64,000 nt of DNA from Gautieria morchelliformis (GCA_015179125.1 WHVA01000122.1:62001-126000), one strand, 5' to 3'. Positions 11,227 to 23,142 are shown, numbered from the stretch's first letter. Notes: generated by a model from the sequence alone, not told the origin. A program made the numbers and translations.

Positions 11227-14200
11227 TGTTGGGTGCATTGATGCTCCTGCACCAAAATCAAGCATAATATATCCAATTTGTTGTGTGCTTTCTCAATTTC
11301 TTCTCATGTTGTTCTTGTATCATGCATCCATTTCTCTGGTTATTTTCGAAATTTTCCACTCACTCCCTATCTCTCCATTTCATCTTGTTATTCCTACTTT
11401 CACAAGCGGCTGCACCCAGCGGAGTCTGAAATGACTTCGACGCGCGAGCTCTTGGGCGCTAAAGGGCCGGGTAGTAGTACATGCGCAGTGAAACAGTTTC
11501 CCCCTCTCTCAGTGACAACTAAATTCACTGAGAGAGGCAAGTAAATTAGTCTAGCATTCTTTCGATTTATTAACCTAGAAATCCTCTGTAGTGAATTGAT
11601 TTCTAGGTAGTGTATAATATATTTATAGTGACAACTAAATTCACTGAGAGAGTGAATTGATTTCTAGTGAATTGATTTCTAGTCTATTCTTTTGAGCAAG
11701 AAGTCCATTCCTACTGCCTATAATTCCTGTCCTCTACAGGGTTATGGGCCCCGGAGACACTTCTGAGAAGCTATTGGGTGTTGAGAAGCTTGCTACTGAT
11801 GGAAGTAATTGGCCATTGTGGCGAGCCACTCTCATCAGTTATTTCGAGTCCAAAAATCTACTCAAGCATGTAGAAGGGAGAGTCACTCGACCTCCTGATC
11901 CTCCAGTTATGCCCCCAGGCCATATTCTTACAGAAGCTGAGGAAACTCAGATGGATAAGGCTGAGGAGAAGCTGGAGAGATACCTTGCTAGAGAAGGACA
12001 AGCCAAGACCCAAATCATCGTCTCAGTGTCAGAGTCATTAGCCCTGATGCTACAGAAGCAGAAGACAGCAAAAGAGACTTGGGATGCATTGGTCAATGAG
12101 ATGACCAAAAAGCCCAAGATGGTCCTCACCAGCCTGCAGCGACAACTCCGCAGTATGAGATGTCCTGAGGATGGAGACTTGAGAGATCATTTGGACAAGG
12201 CCCAAGACCTAGATGCTCGTCTTAATGAGATGGGAGCTAGAGTTTCCGAAGAAGAATTTATGGACATCATCCTTGCGTCACTTCCACCATCCTATGAGGC
12301 AGTCATGAACGCCCTTACTACTTCGCTTGAAGAATGCGGGATGCCATTGGTCCCTGATAATATTATTAGGGTACTAAAGGCTCAGTATGACAGGAAGAAA
12401 ACACTCCCGCAAGAAGAGCAGGTGTTTATTGGTTCATCTACTAAGAAGGACCAGAAGGGGCAGAAGGCGCATATATGCACCAACTGCAAAAAGCCTGGAC
12501 ATTCTATCGAAAATTGCTGGGCTAAAGGAGGTGGTAAAGAAGGTCAAGGACCACGTCAGAAGAAAAAACCAAAGCCAAAAGAAGAAGAAGGGTAAAGCAA
12601 AAGCGAATGTTGCCGAAGAAGAGTCCTCTTCTGAGGAAAGTGGTGATGGGCATCTTGCCTTCACCAATTTTGACGAGTGCTCTAATTTCAATCTGAGCAC
12701 ATCCTCAGGAGTTATAGTTATACTCGACACCGGAACGACATCGCATATGACTCCTCACAAAAATTTACTGAGGAACTACTGTCAATTCTCACAGCCGAGG
12801 ACTATCTGAGCAGCCAACAAAGGCACTTTTGATGCCTTCGGTTCAGGACTGCTTGTATTATCCAACAAGGTTGGAGATAAAACAGTAGAAGTCACGTTGC
12901 AAGATACATATTATGCTCCAAAAATTGCTGCTACCCTCGTCTCGATCGGTCGGTGCGATGATGCTGGCTACGACATTCGACTCGGTGGCCAGAAATGCAC
13001 AATATCTAATACTACTGGAAAGGTATTGATGCAAGCACCGAAGGTCAATGGTTTATATCGACTAGACCTCCAGTCACCAAGTGCTCAAGCCCATATGTGT
13101 TTGTCTGCCATGGAAATTCATCAAAAAATGGGGCATATCTCACAAAGTCCCTACAACATCTATTAAATCATGGCATGATATTGGGCATTGAACTGAGCTC
13201 CACAGGCGATAGAATTGTCTGCGATGCGTGTATTCAGGCCAAGATTGCACGCAAACCTCTTCCTCGAGAACCCAGAGACCGAACGTCAAAATTCGGTGAC
13301 AGAATTTATTCTGATGTCTGGGGACCTGCAAGGCACCTCACAATCGATAAGAAGTCATATTATGTCTCCTTTATCGATGATTACTCGAGAGAATCGGTGA
13401 TCTATCTCATGGCGAACAAATCAGAAGCATTCTCAAAGTACAAGCTCTATGAGGCTTTAATGCTTCGACAGAGAAATGTGCACATCAAGGCACTTGTTTC
13501 TGATCGAGGGGGCGAATATACGAGCTCTGAATTCGAACAGCATCTAGCCAAACAAGGCACGAAGCATCAGTTGACGGTACACGACACACCAGAGTCTAAT
13601 GGTGTTGCCAAACGTCTGAACCGAACTCTCACTGAGAGAACTCGTGCCATGCTGTTAGAATCAGGCCTTCCTAAGATATTATGGGGCTATGCAATACAGC
13701 ATGCCAATTATCTTAGGAACAGGACGCACACAAGAGCTCTACCGGATAAAACGCCCTACGAGATGATCCACCATGAGAAACCGAATCTCAAAGACATTCA
13801 CGCGTGGGGAATGAAGTCTATGTTAAGGTCACTCAGGGAGATAAATTGGAAGCTCGTGCCAAGAGAGCTCGGTGGATAGGAATTTCTGCGCAGAGCCATG
13901 GTCATTATATTTATTGGCCTGACTCGCACAAAGTTTCTGTCGAGCGGAATGTTGTGTTTGATTCAGAGATGAAGAAGGGAAAGGTCCCAATCATTTCTAT
14001 TGAGGAATCTAAGCTACCTACGTCTAGAGAGGAGAAGAAGGCCATTCCGGCATTAGTGCCTGTGCCCGGTCGCTTAGTCAGCGAAGAGGCAAAGATCGAA
14101 GAAATTGATGAAAATGCACCAGAGGAATATCTTGAAAAGCTGCAACCTATTCAGAGAGTTGATGATAGACCTAGAGAAGCTGAACCGATAAGGAGAAGCG

Positions 14201-16511
14201 AAAGGATCCGTCAACAACAAGTGCAGCCGGCCCCATCAGGTCCCGTAACAAGATCTCAAACCCAGAGACAAGCTGGCGCACATATGACTACGCTAGCTTA
14301 CGAGGACGTTGAGGACCATAAAGAAGTTTTATTCGACCAAGAATTATCCTCCGAGATTGATGGCATCAGTAGCTATGAGTGTGCCATCAGTGCGTTTCTA
14401 ACCGACGGTCAAAACAATAACAAGGCGCCGGATTTGAGTCAAATTGAACCTAGCAATGCAGACGAAGCTCTGAATAATCCTATATGGAAGAAATCAATGG
14501 ACAAAGAGTATGAGGCCCTAATCGACAAGGGAGTGTGGGAACGAGCCAAACCACCTCCTGGAGCCAATATTGTCGGTAATAAATGGGTCTACCTTTGGAA
14601 GCGTAATCCAGAAGGGAAACCAATAATGCCTAAATCGAGAATGGTCGCCCAAGGCTTCACACAGAAGTTTGGAGTCGACTATGATGAGACATACTCACCT
14701 GTTGCTCGGTTATCCTCCCTACGGATCATATGCGCCATTGCTGCTAGGAATGACTGGCCTATCCATCAAATGGACGTGGACTATGCATACCTCAATGCTA
14801 CACTGCCTGAACCTATTTACATGAAGCAGCCGTATGGATATGAGTCCGGAGACAAAGACGAAGTGCTACTTTTGAAGAAAGCACTCTACGGCCTCAAATA
14901 GTCTGGAAGGGAATGGTACAAACGTCTAAGTAGTGAATTCCACAAGTTAGGATTCACTACATCAGCCACAGATGGGGCTGTATTTTATAGACGTGGCGGA
15001 AAGGGGCATGTGATCATTGCAACAGCTGTGGACGACCTTACTATCACAGCTGAGAATCAGTCAGTTCTGGACGAAGTCAAACGAGATCTTGCTCAGGTCT
15101 TCAGTATGAAAGATCTAGGCGAGATTCATTGGCTATTGAATCTCAAAATCGAAAGAGACTGGCAGAAGAAAACTATTGCAATTTCACAACCTGCATACAT
15201 CAAGAAGATCATCAAGAAATTCAATCTCGAAGATGCAAAGACTTACGCTACGCCTCTTGATCCAGCCGTAAAATTATCTAAAGACCAATGTCCTTCTACA
15301 GAGAGAGGCAAGAAAGCCATGTCGAAGTTTCCATACAGGCAAGCCATAGGATCACTGATGTGGGCAGCTGTAGCCACTCGACCTGACATTGCATTTGCGG
15401 TGTCATTGCTTTCGCAATTCCTCGAAAATCCAGGTGGCACACATTGGAATGCAGTCAAACGTGTCTTCAAATATTTGAAAGGCACGAAGCATTACAAGCT
15501 CACACTTGGAAGAAATCGAGACGGTTTGATGGGGTATTCAGATGCGGATTGGGGTTCACAGAGTCATAGGGACGTTCGTATTCGGCATACTTATTTCAGA
15601 TTGATGGAGGCACTGTTTCATGGAGTTGCCAGAAACAGTCGATAGTAGCCCTCTCATCAACTGAAGCCGAATTCGTCGCCCTAACCCATGCGGGCAAAGA
15701 GGCTCTTTGGATGCGCCATTTTATTTCTGAAATATTCCAACCACTGAACAGACCCATCAAAATTTATTCAGACAATCAATCAGCCATTGCCATCACGTAT
15801 GGCACTCAACAACATACGAGAACCAAACATTTCGACATCAGATTATATTTCCTTCGAGATATAATCAAAAATCAACAAGCCAAGCTCGTTTATTTGCCAA
15901 CCGAACAAATGTTGGCAGATATCCTCACCAAAGGACTTCCTAGTCCTAGAGTGAAGATCCTCAATGAACAAATCGGAATATATTAAGCTTGAGGGGGCGT
16001 GTTGGGTGCATTGATGCTCCTGAACCAAAATCAAGCATAATATATCCAATTTGTTGTGTGCTTTCTCAATTTCTTCTCATGTTGTTCTTGTATCATGCAT
16101 CCATTTCTCTGGTTATTTTCGAAATTTTCCACTCACTCCCTATCTCTCCATTTCATCTTGTTATTCCTACTTTCACAAGCGGCTGCACCCAGCGGAGTCT
16201 GAAATGACTTCGACGCGCGAGCTCTTGGGCGCTAAAGGGCCGGGTAGTAGTACATGCGCAGTGAAACAGTTTCCCCCTCTCTCAGTGACAACTAAATTCA
16301 CTGAGAGAGGCAAGTAAATTAGTCTAGCATTCTTTCGATTTATTAACCTAGAAATCCTCTGTAGTGAATTGATTTCTAGGTAGTGTATAATATATTTATA
16401 GTGACAACTAAATTCACTGAGAGAGTGAATTGATTTCTAGTGAATTGATTTCTAGTCTATTCTTTTGAGCAAGAAGTCCATTCCTACTGCCTATAATTCC
16501 TGTCCTCTACA
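11227..16511 (+). mobile_element. Copia element A, full length but broken
   Basis: Ty1/copia retrotransposon, 5285 bp. LTRs at 11227-11738 and 16000-16511 are both 512 bp and differ at about one base by eye. The target-site duplication is TACGA (11222-11226, 16512-16516). The primer-binding site follows the 5' LTR at 11739 and a purine tract, GAGGGGGCG, precedes the 3' LTR. Parts in copia order are gag with a CCHC knuckle, aspartic protease, integrase, reverse transcriptase and RNase H. The coding part carries roughly half a dozen breaks, so it is dead. Near-identical LTRs date the insertion as recent. It is very close to copia B. Confidence 0.95.
11739..11753 (+). promoter_or_regulatory. Primer-binding site of copia A, overlapping the polyprotein start codon
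   Basis: GGGTTATGGGCCC directly after the LTR is the reverse complement of GGGCCCATAACCC, the anticodon arm of initiator tRNA-Met. Drosophila copia is known to prime from a half tRNA-iMet by the same sequence. The ATG at 11744 lies within it. Confidence 0.7.
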
Positions 16512-16639
16512 TACGAAACCATGTCTTGGGACCCACATACATGCTACCCTGCACGGACTCTTTGTCTACTGGGTTGATCCTGCACGACCTACGGAAGGGA
16601 CGTCCCGCAAACACACTTTGGCCATATGAACACCCAAAG

Positions 16640-17779
16640 GGGTTGGATTAAGAAGATGAGAGGCCTAGGGGCGATGAGCGGAATGGTCTGATTCGCCGCT
16701 CCAGCTCTTGTGGAGTGAAGGCCTCTGAGTATCGGCCTGCCGCTGGCTCACCAGCTATGTACGAGTCTATGAACAGGGGGTCTAGCTTTGAGGAGTTGTG
16801 ATTTGCAAAAGAGATGTGTCTGTGTAGGTGGTGTTCATATTCCAACATCGAATCCGTCCCGCATTCCATTAAATATGTGCTTCCACTGGTCAAATATACC
16901 TAGATTACATAGGAGCTTTGCTGCCTTGGGGGCTGATAGCGGTGTGACCACTCTGCGTGGGTCAGTAGTATGGTCTGCAGTTGCTGGCGCTATGTGCGGC
17001 ATTGCCACAGAGGCTGCACGCATGCGTGTTATATAGCACGCAGAGCCCCATCTGCAGGCAGAAGATCTTGCCCAGTTAAGCAGAATTGCTTGCCTGTCGG
17101 GGCAAGCAAGGCATGCTCATTTCAGGCATTTTTCCTGAGTGCGGCAGCCGGCTTTCCAGCGGTGGTTCGGTTGGCCTTGCATTCTGCTGGTAGGTGTCCT
17201 GCAAGCCCGCATCGAAAGCACAGAAGATGGTCTGGCTTTGCATGCTTGCACTGCTGATATTCTTGTTGCTCCGCTGGGACGGGGAGTTTGGGCAGCAGAG
17301 GGTGGAGCGCAGGGGCTTGGTGCATGGAGGGAGTGGATGGCACTGCCAGCAGGGCTAGCCTGGTTGCTATGACAGTGAGTGCATTTGCATCTAGAGCCAT
17401 TAGGTCATGTGTGTTCATGTGGCTGTGATGCCACGCGGGGCAAGCTATTATATGCTCTAATGGGGCCTGGGCCCAGATCGGGCTTGGGATCAGGAGAATC
17501 CTGTGCTCTGGGTTCTGGGGGAGGCCCATGACGGGTATCCCCTGTCAACCCTGTGTTGCAGATGTGCAGCCTGCTGTTGTAGGCTGCATGTGCTTGTCGT
17601 GCTTCCTGTATGGTGTGCACGAGCTGCTCATCAGGTTGCTGAGCAGTGTGGCCCTGAGACACAGCATTTTCAGCGTTCCTTGTTATTAGCAACTTGAGGG
17701 CCCATGTGTGGTGGCGTGTAGTGGTGGTTTCTTTTTGCTGCCAGTGCATGGCTGGCTTTGAGCTCTAAGCTCTCCGTTG
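16640..17779 (-). mobile_element. Remnant of a DIRS-like retroelement (gag and start of RT), split by copia B
   Basis: The minus strand encodes a Pro/Ala-rich gag-like region with the zinc knuckle CFRCGLAGHLPAEC near 17200. It is followed by LLCNLGIFDQWKHIFNGMRD and ELERRIRPFRSSPLGL, wording typical of the stretch just before the RT core in DIRS-like polyproteins. The 5' part of the same gag lies on the far side of copia B (23043-23142), so copia B inserted into it. It is older than copia B and broken. Confidence 0.5.
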
Positions 17780-20700
17780 TGTAGAGGACAGGAATTATAG
17801 GCAGTAGGTATGGACTTGTTATTCAAGAGAATAGACTAGAAATCAATTCACTCTCTCAGTGAATTTAGTGGTTCACTGTAAATATATTATACACTACCTA
17901 GAAATCAATTCACTACAGAGCATTTCTAGGTTAATAAATGCAAAGACTACTAGACTAATTTACTTGCCTCTCTCAGTGAATTTAGTGGTTCACTGAGAGA
18001 GGGGGAAATGTGTTCCACTGCGCATGTACTACTACCCGGCCCTTTAGCGCCCAAGGGCTCGCGCGTCGAAGTCATTTCAGACTCCGCTGGGTGCAGCCGC
18101 TTGTGAAAGTAGGAATAACAAGATGAAATAGAGAGATAAGAAATGAGTGGAAAATTTCGAAAATAACCAGAGAAATGGATGCATAATACAAGAGCAATGT
18201 GAGAAGAAATTGGAAGGCCACACAACAAATTGGATATATTATGCTTGATTTTGGTGCAGGAGCATAAATGCACCCAACACGCCCCCTCAAGCTTAATATA
18301 TTCCGATTTGCTCGTTGAGAATCTTCACTCTAGGACTAGGAAGTCCTTTAGTGAGGATATCTGCCAACATTTGTTCGGTTGGCAAATAAACGAGCTTGGC
18401 TTGTTGATTTTTGATTATATCTCGAAGGAAATATAATCGGATGTCGAAATGCTTGGTTCTCGTGTGTTGTTGGGTGCCATACGTGATGGCAATGGCTGAT
18501 TGATTGTCTGAATAAACTTGGATGGGTCTGTTCAGTGGTTGGAATATTTCAGAAATAAAATGGCGCATCCAAAGAGCCTCTTTGCCCGCATGGGTCAGGG
18601 CGACGAATTCGGCTTCAGTTGATGAGAGGGCTACTATCGACTGTTTCTGGCAACTCCATGAAACAGTGCCTCCATCAATCTGAAATAAGTATGCCGAATA
18701 CGAACGCCTATGACTCTGTGAACCCCAATCCGCATCTGAATACCCCATCAAGCCGTCTTGATTTCTTCCAAGTGTGAGCTTGTAATGCTTCGTGCCTTTC
18801 AAATATTTGAAGACACGTTTGACTGCATTCCAGTGTGTGCCACCTGGATTTTCAAGGAATTGCGAGAGTAATGACACCGCAAATGCAATGTCAGGTCGAG
18901 TGGCTACAGCCGCCCACATCAGTGATCCTATAGCTTGCCTGTATGGAAACTTCGACATGGCTTTCTTGCCTCTCTCTGTAGAAGGACATTGGTCTTTAGA
19001 TAATTTTATGGCTGGATCAAGAGGCGTAGCATAAGTCTTTGCATCTTCGAGATTAAATTTTTTGATGATCTTCTCGATGTATGCAGGTTGTGAAATTGCA
19101 ATGGTCTTCTTCTGCCAGTCTCTTTCGATTTTGAGATTCAATAGCCAATGAATCTCGCCTAGATCTTTCATACTGAAGACCTGAGCAAGATCTCGTTTGA
19201 CTTCGTCCAGGACTGATTGATTCTCAGCTGTGATGGTAAGGTCGTCCACAGCTGTTGCAATGATCACATGCCCCTTTCCGCCACGTCTATAAAATACAGC
19301 CCCATCTGTGGCTGACGTAGTGAATCCTAACTTGTGGAATTCACCACTTAGACGTTTATACCATTCTCTTCCAGATTGCTTGAGGCCGTAGAGTGCTTTC
19401 TTCAAAAGTAGCACTTCGCCTCTGTCTCCAGACTCATATCCATACGGCTGCTTCATGTAAATAGGTTCGGGCAACGTAGCATTGAGGTATGCATAGTCTA
19501 CGTCCATTTGATGGATAGGCCAGTCATTCCTAGCAGCAATGGCGCATATGATCCGTAGGGAGGATAACCGAGCAACAGGTGAGTATGTCTCATCATAGTC
19601 GACTCCAAACTTCTGTGTGAAGCCTTGGGCGACCATTCTCGATTTAGGTACTATTGGTTTCCCTTCTGGATTACGCTTCCAAAGGTAGACCCATTTATTG
19701 CCGACAATATTGGCTCCAGGAGGTGGTTTGGTTCGTTCCCACACTCCTTTGTCGATTAGGGCCTCATACTCTTTGTCCATTGATTTCTTCCATATAGGAT
19801 TATTCAGAGCTTCGTCTGCATTGCTAGGTTCAATTTGACTCAAATCCGGCGCCTTGTTATTGTTTTGACCGTCGGTTAGAAACGCACTGATGGCACACTC
19901 ATAGCTACTGATGCCATCAATCTCGGAGGATAATTCTTGGTCGAATAAAACTTCTTTATGGTCCTCAACGTCCTCGTAAGCTAGCGTAGTCATATGTGCG
20001 CCAGCTTGTCTCTGGGTTTGAGATCTTGTTACGGGACCTGATGGGGCCGGCTGCACTTGTTGTTGACGGATTCTTTCGCTTCTCCTTATCGGTTCAGCTT
20101 CTCTAGGTCTGTCATCAACTCCCTGAATAGGTTGCAGCTTTTCAAGATATTCCTCTGGTGCACTTTCATCAATTTCTTCGATCTTTGCCTCTTCGCTGAC
20201 TAAGCGACCGGGCACAGGCACTGATGCCGGAATGGCCTTCTTCTCTTCTTTAGACGTAGGTAGCTTGGATTCCTCAATAGAAATGATTGGGACCTTTCCC
20301 TTCTTCATCTCTGAATCAAACACAACGTTCCGCTCGACAGAAACTTTGTGCGAGTCAGGCCAATAAACATAATGACCATGGCTCTGCGCAGAAATTCCTA
20401 TCCACCGAGCTCTCTTGGCACGAGTTGCCAATTTATCTCCCTGAGTGATTTTAACGTAAATTTCAGTTCCCCACGCGTGAATGTCTTTGAGATTCGGTTT
20501 TTCATGGTGAATCATTTCGTAGGGCGTTTTATCTGGTAGAGCTCTTGTATGCGTCCTGTTCCTAAGATAATTGGCATGCTGTATCGCATAGCCCCATAAT
20601 ATCTTAGGAAGGCCTGATTCTAGCAGCATGGCACGAGTTCTCTCAGTGAGAGTTCGGTTCAGGCGTTCTGCAACACCATTGGACTCTGGTGTGTCGTGTA

Positions 20701-23042
20701 CCGTCAACTGATGCTTCGTGCCTTGTTTGGCTAGATGCTGTTCGAATTCAGAGCTCGTATACTCGCCCCCTCGATCAGAAACAAGTGCCTTGATGTGCAC
20801 ATTTCTCTGTCGAAGCATTAAAGCCTCGTAGAGCTTGTACTTTGAGAATGCTTCTGATTTGTTCGCCATGAGATAGATTACCGATTCTCTTGAATAGTCA
20901 TCGATAAAGGAGACATAATATGACTTCTTATCGATCGTGAGGTGTCTTGCAGGTCCCCAGACATCAGAATAAATTCTGTCACCGAATTTTGATGTTCGGT
21001 CTCTGGGTTCTCGAGGAAGAGGTTTGCGTGCAATCTTGGCCTGAATACACGCATCGCAGACAATTCTATCGCCTGTGGAGCTCAGTTCAATGCCCAATAT
21101 CATGCCATGATTTAATAGATGTTGTAGGGACTTCTGCGAGATGTGCCCCATCTTTTGATGAATTTCCATGGCAGATAAACACATATGGGCTTGAGCACTT
21201 GGTGACTGGAGGTCTAGTCGATATAAGCCATTGACTTTCGGTGCTTGCATCAATACTTTTCCAGCAGCATTAGATATTGTGCATTTCTGGCCACCGAGTC
21301 GAATGTCGTAGCCAGCATCATCGCACCGACCGATCGAGACGAGGGTAGCAGCAATTTTGGGTGCATAGTATGTATCTTGCAACGTGACTTCTACTGTTCT
21401 ATCTCCAACCTTATTGGATAATACGAGCAGTCCTGAGCCGAAGGCATCAAAGGTACCTTTGTTGGCTGCTCGGATAGTCCTCGGCTGTGAGAATTGACAG
21501 TAGTTCCTCAATAAATTTTTGTGAGGAGTCATATGCGATGTCGTTCCGGTGTCGAGTATGACTATAACTCCTGAGGATGTGCTCAAATTGAAATTAGAGC
21601 ACTCGTCAAAATTGGTGAAGGCAAGATGCCCATCACCACTTTCCTCAGAAGTAGACTCTTCTTCGGCAACATTCGCTTTTGCTTTACCCTTCTTCTTCTT
21701 CTTGCCTTTGGCTTTCTTCTTCTGACGTGGTCCTTGACCTTCTTTACCACCTCCTTTAGCCCAGCAATTTTCGATGGAATGTCCAGGCTTTTTGCAGTTG
21801 GTGCATACATGCGCCTTCTGCCCCTTCTGGTCCTTCTTAGTAGATGAACCAATAAACACCTGCTCTTCTTGCGGGAGTGTTTTCTTCCTGTCATACTGAG
21901 CCTTTAGTACCCTAATAATATTATCAGGGACCAATGGCATCCCGCATTCTTCAAGCGAAGTGGTAAGGGCGTTCATGACTGCCTCATAGGATGGTGGAAG
22001 TGATGCAAGGATGATGTCCATGAATTCTTCTTCGGAAACTCTGGCTCCCATCTCATTAAGACGAGCATATAGGTCTTGGGCCTTGTCCAAGTGATCTCTC
22101 AAATCTCCATCCTCAGGACATCTCATACTGCGGAGTTGTCTCTGCAGGCTGGTGAGGACCATCTTGGGCTTTTTGGTCATTTCATTGACCAGTGCATCCC
22201 AAGTCTCTTTTGCTGTCTTCTGCTTCTGTAGCATCAGGGCTAATGACTCTGACACTGAGACGATAATTTGGGTCTTGGCTTGTCCTTCTCTAGCAAGGTA
22301 TCTCTCCAGCTTCTCCTCAGCCTTATCCATCTGAGTTTCCTCAGCTTCTGTAAGAATATGGCCTGGGGGCATGACTGGAGGATCAGGAGGTCTAGTGACT
22401 CTCCCTTCTACATGCTTGAGTAGATTTTTGGACTCGAAATAGCTGATGAGAGTGGCTCGCCACAATGGCCAATTACTTCCATCAGTAGCAAGCTTCTCAA
22501 CACCCAATAGCTTCTCAGAAGTGTCTCCGGGGCCCATAACCCTGTAGAGGACAGGAATTATAGGCAGTAGGTATGGACTTGTTATTCAAGAGAATAGACT
22601 AGAAATCAATTCACTCTCTCAGTGAATTTAGTGGTTCACTGTAAATATATTATACACTACCTAGAAATCAATTCACTACAGAGCATTTCTAGGTTAATAA
22701 ATGCAAAGACTACTAGACTAATTTACTTGCCTCTCTCAGTGAATTTAGTGGTTCACTGAGAGAGGGGGAAATGTGTTCCACTGCGCATGTACTACTACCC
22801 GGCCCTTTAGCGCCCAAGGGCTCGCGCGTCGAAGTCATTTCAGACTCCGCTGGGTGCAGCCGCTTGTGAAAGTAGGAATAACAAGATGAAATAGAGAGAT
22901 AAGAAATGAGTGGAAAATTTCGAAAATAACCAGAGAAATGGATGCATAATACAAGAGCAATGTGAGAAGAAATTGGAAGGCCACACAACAAATTGGATAT
23001 ATTATGCTTGATTTTGGTGCAGGAGCATAAATGCACCCAACA
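17780..23042 (-). mobile_element. Copia element B, looks whole and very young
   Basis: Ty1/copia retrotransposon, 5263 bp, minus strand. LTRs at 22543-23042 (5') and 17780-18279 (3') are each 500 bp and look identical. The target-site duplication is CGTTG (17775-17779, 23043-23047). The iMet-type primer-binding site and the purine tract are both present, and one uninterrupted gag-pol frame lies between. Identical LTRs imply a very recent insertion. Confidence 0.97.
18293..22537 (-). CDS. Copia B gag-pol polyprotein (1414 residues, one frame)
   Basis: A single long frame carries all copia parts in order: a gag/UBN2-like N-terminus; a CCHC knuckle (CTNCKKPGHSIENC, near residue 245); a Lys-rich linker; a protease with DTGTTSHM; a GAG-pre-integrase zinc region (MGHISQKS to CDAC); an integrase core with SDVWGP, DDYSRE and SDRGGEY; a reverse transcriptase with MDVDYAYLNATLPEP, ALYGLKQSGREW and an AVDDLTI palm motif; and an RNase H with GYSDADWGSQ, SSTEAEF and TKHFDIRLYF. 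Length and order match the family. Gag and Pol share one frame, as is usual for copia elements. The start lies inside the primer-binding site. Confidence 0.95.
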   Translation of the reverse strand: MGPGDTSEKLLGVEKLATDGSNWPLWRATLISYFESKNLLKHVEGRVTRPPDPPVMPPGHILTEAEETQMDKAEEKLERYLAREGQAKTQIIVSVSESLALMLQKQKTAKETWDALVNEMTKKPKMVLTSLQRQLRSMRCPEDGDLRDHLDKAQDLYARLNEMGARVSEEEFMDIILASLPPSYEAVMNALTTSLEECGMPLVPDNIIRVLKAQYDRKKTLPQEEQVFIGSSTKKDQKGQKAHVCTNCKKPGHSIENCWAKGGGKEGQGPRQKKKAKGKKKKKGKAKANVAEEESTSEESGDGHLAFTNFDECSNFNLSTSSGVIVILDTGTTSHMTPHKNLLRNYCQFSQPRTIRAANKGTFDAFGSGLLVLSNKVGDRTVEVTLQDTYYAPKIAATLVSIGRCDDAGYDIRLGGQKCTISNAAGKVLMQAPKVNGLYRLDLQSPSAQAHMCLSAMEIHQKMGHISQKSLQHLLNHGMILGIELSSTGDRIVCDACIQAKIARKPLPREPRDRTSKFGDRIYSDVWGPARHLTIDKKSYYVSFIDDYSRESVIYLMANKSEAFSKYKLYEALMLRQRNVHIKALVSDRGGEYTSSEFEQHLAKQGTKHQLTVHDTPESNGVAERLNRTLTERTRAMLLESGLPKILWGYAIQHANYLRNRTHTRALPDKTPYEMIHHEKPNLKDIHAWGTEIYVKITQGDKLATRAKRARWIGISAQSHGHYVYWPDSHKVSVERNVVFDSEMKKGKVPIISIEESKLPTSKEEKKAIPASVPVPGRLVSEEAKIEEIDESAPEEYLEKLQPIQGVDDRPREAEPIRRSERIRQQQVQPAPSGPVTRSQTQRQAGAHMTTLAYEDVEDHKEVLFDQELSSEIDGISSYECAISAFLTDGQNNNKAPDLSQIEPSNADEALNNPIWKKSMDKEYEALIDKGVWERTKPPPGANIVGNKWVYLWKRNPEGKPIVPKSRMVAQGFTQKFGVDYDETYSPVARLSSLRIICAIAARNDWPIHQMDVDYAYLNATLPEPIYMKQPYGYESGDRGEVLLLKKALYGLKQSGREWYKRLSGEFHKLGFTTSATDGAVFYRRGGKGHVIIATAVDDLTITAENQSVLDEVKRDLAQVFSMKDLGEIHWLLNLKIERDWQKKTIAISQPAYIEKIIKKFNLEDAKTYATPLDPAIKLSKDQCPSTERGKKAMSKFPYRQAIGSLMWAAVATRPDIAFAVSLLSQFLENPGGTHWNAVKRVFKYLKGTKHYKLTLGRNQDGLMGYSDADWGSQSHRRSYSAYLFQIDGGTVSWSCQKQSIVALSSTEAEFVALTHAGKEALWMRHFISEIFQPLNRPIQVYSDNQSAIAITYGTQQHTRTKHFDIRLYFLRDIIKNQQAKLVYLPTEQMLADILTKGLPSPRVKILNEQIGIY

Positions 23043-23142
23043 CGTTGTGGTCTCAGAGTCTGGTTCTGAGGTGACTTGCTCCCTGACGATCTGTTGGATC
23101 ATCTTACGGTTGCCTGTGGGGGCAACTGGCTCTGTCTGCTTC
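23043..23142 (-). mobile_element. 5' end of the DIRS-like gag remnant, right of copia B
   Basis: From an ATG at 23142 the minus strand reads MKQTEPVAPTGNRKMIQQ and ends at the CGTTG duplication of copia B. The matching continuation lies left of copia B at 17779. It is recorded separately because copia B divides the fossil. Confidence 0.45.

Noticed and set aside
18230-18436. Short hydrophobic open frames that recur at each copia LTR
   Set aside because: They repeat because the LTR repeats, and they have no start context or domain.
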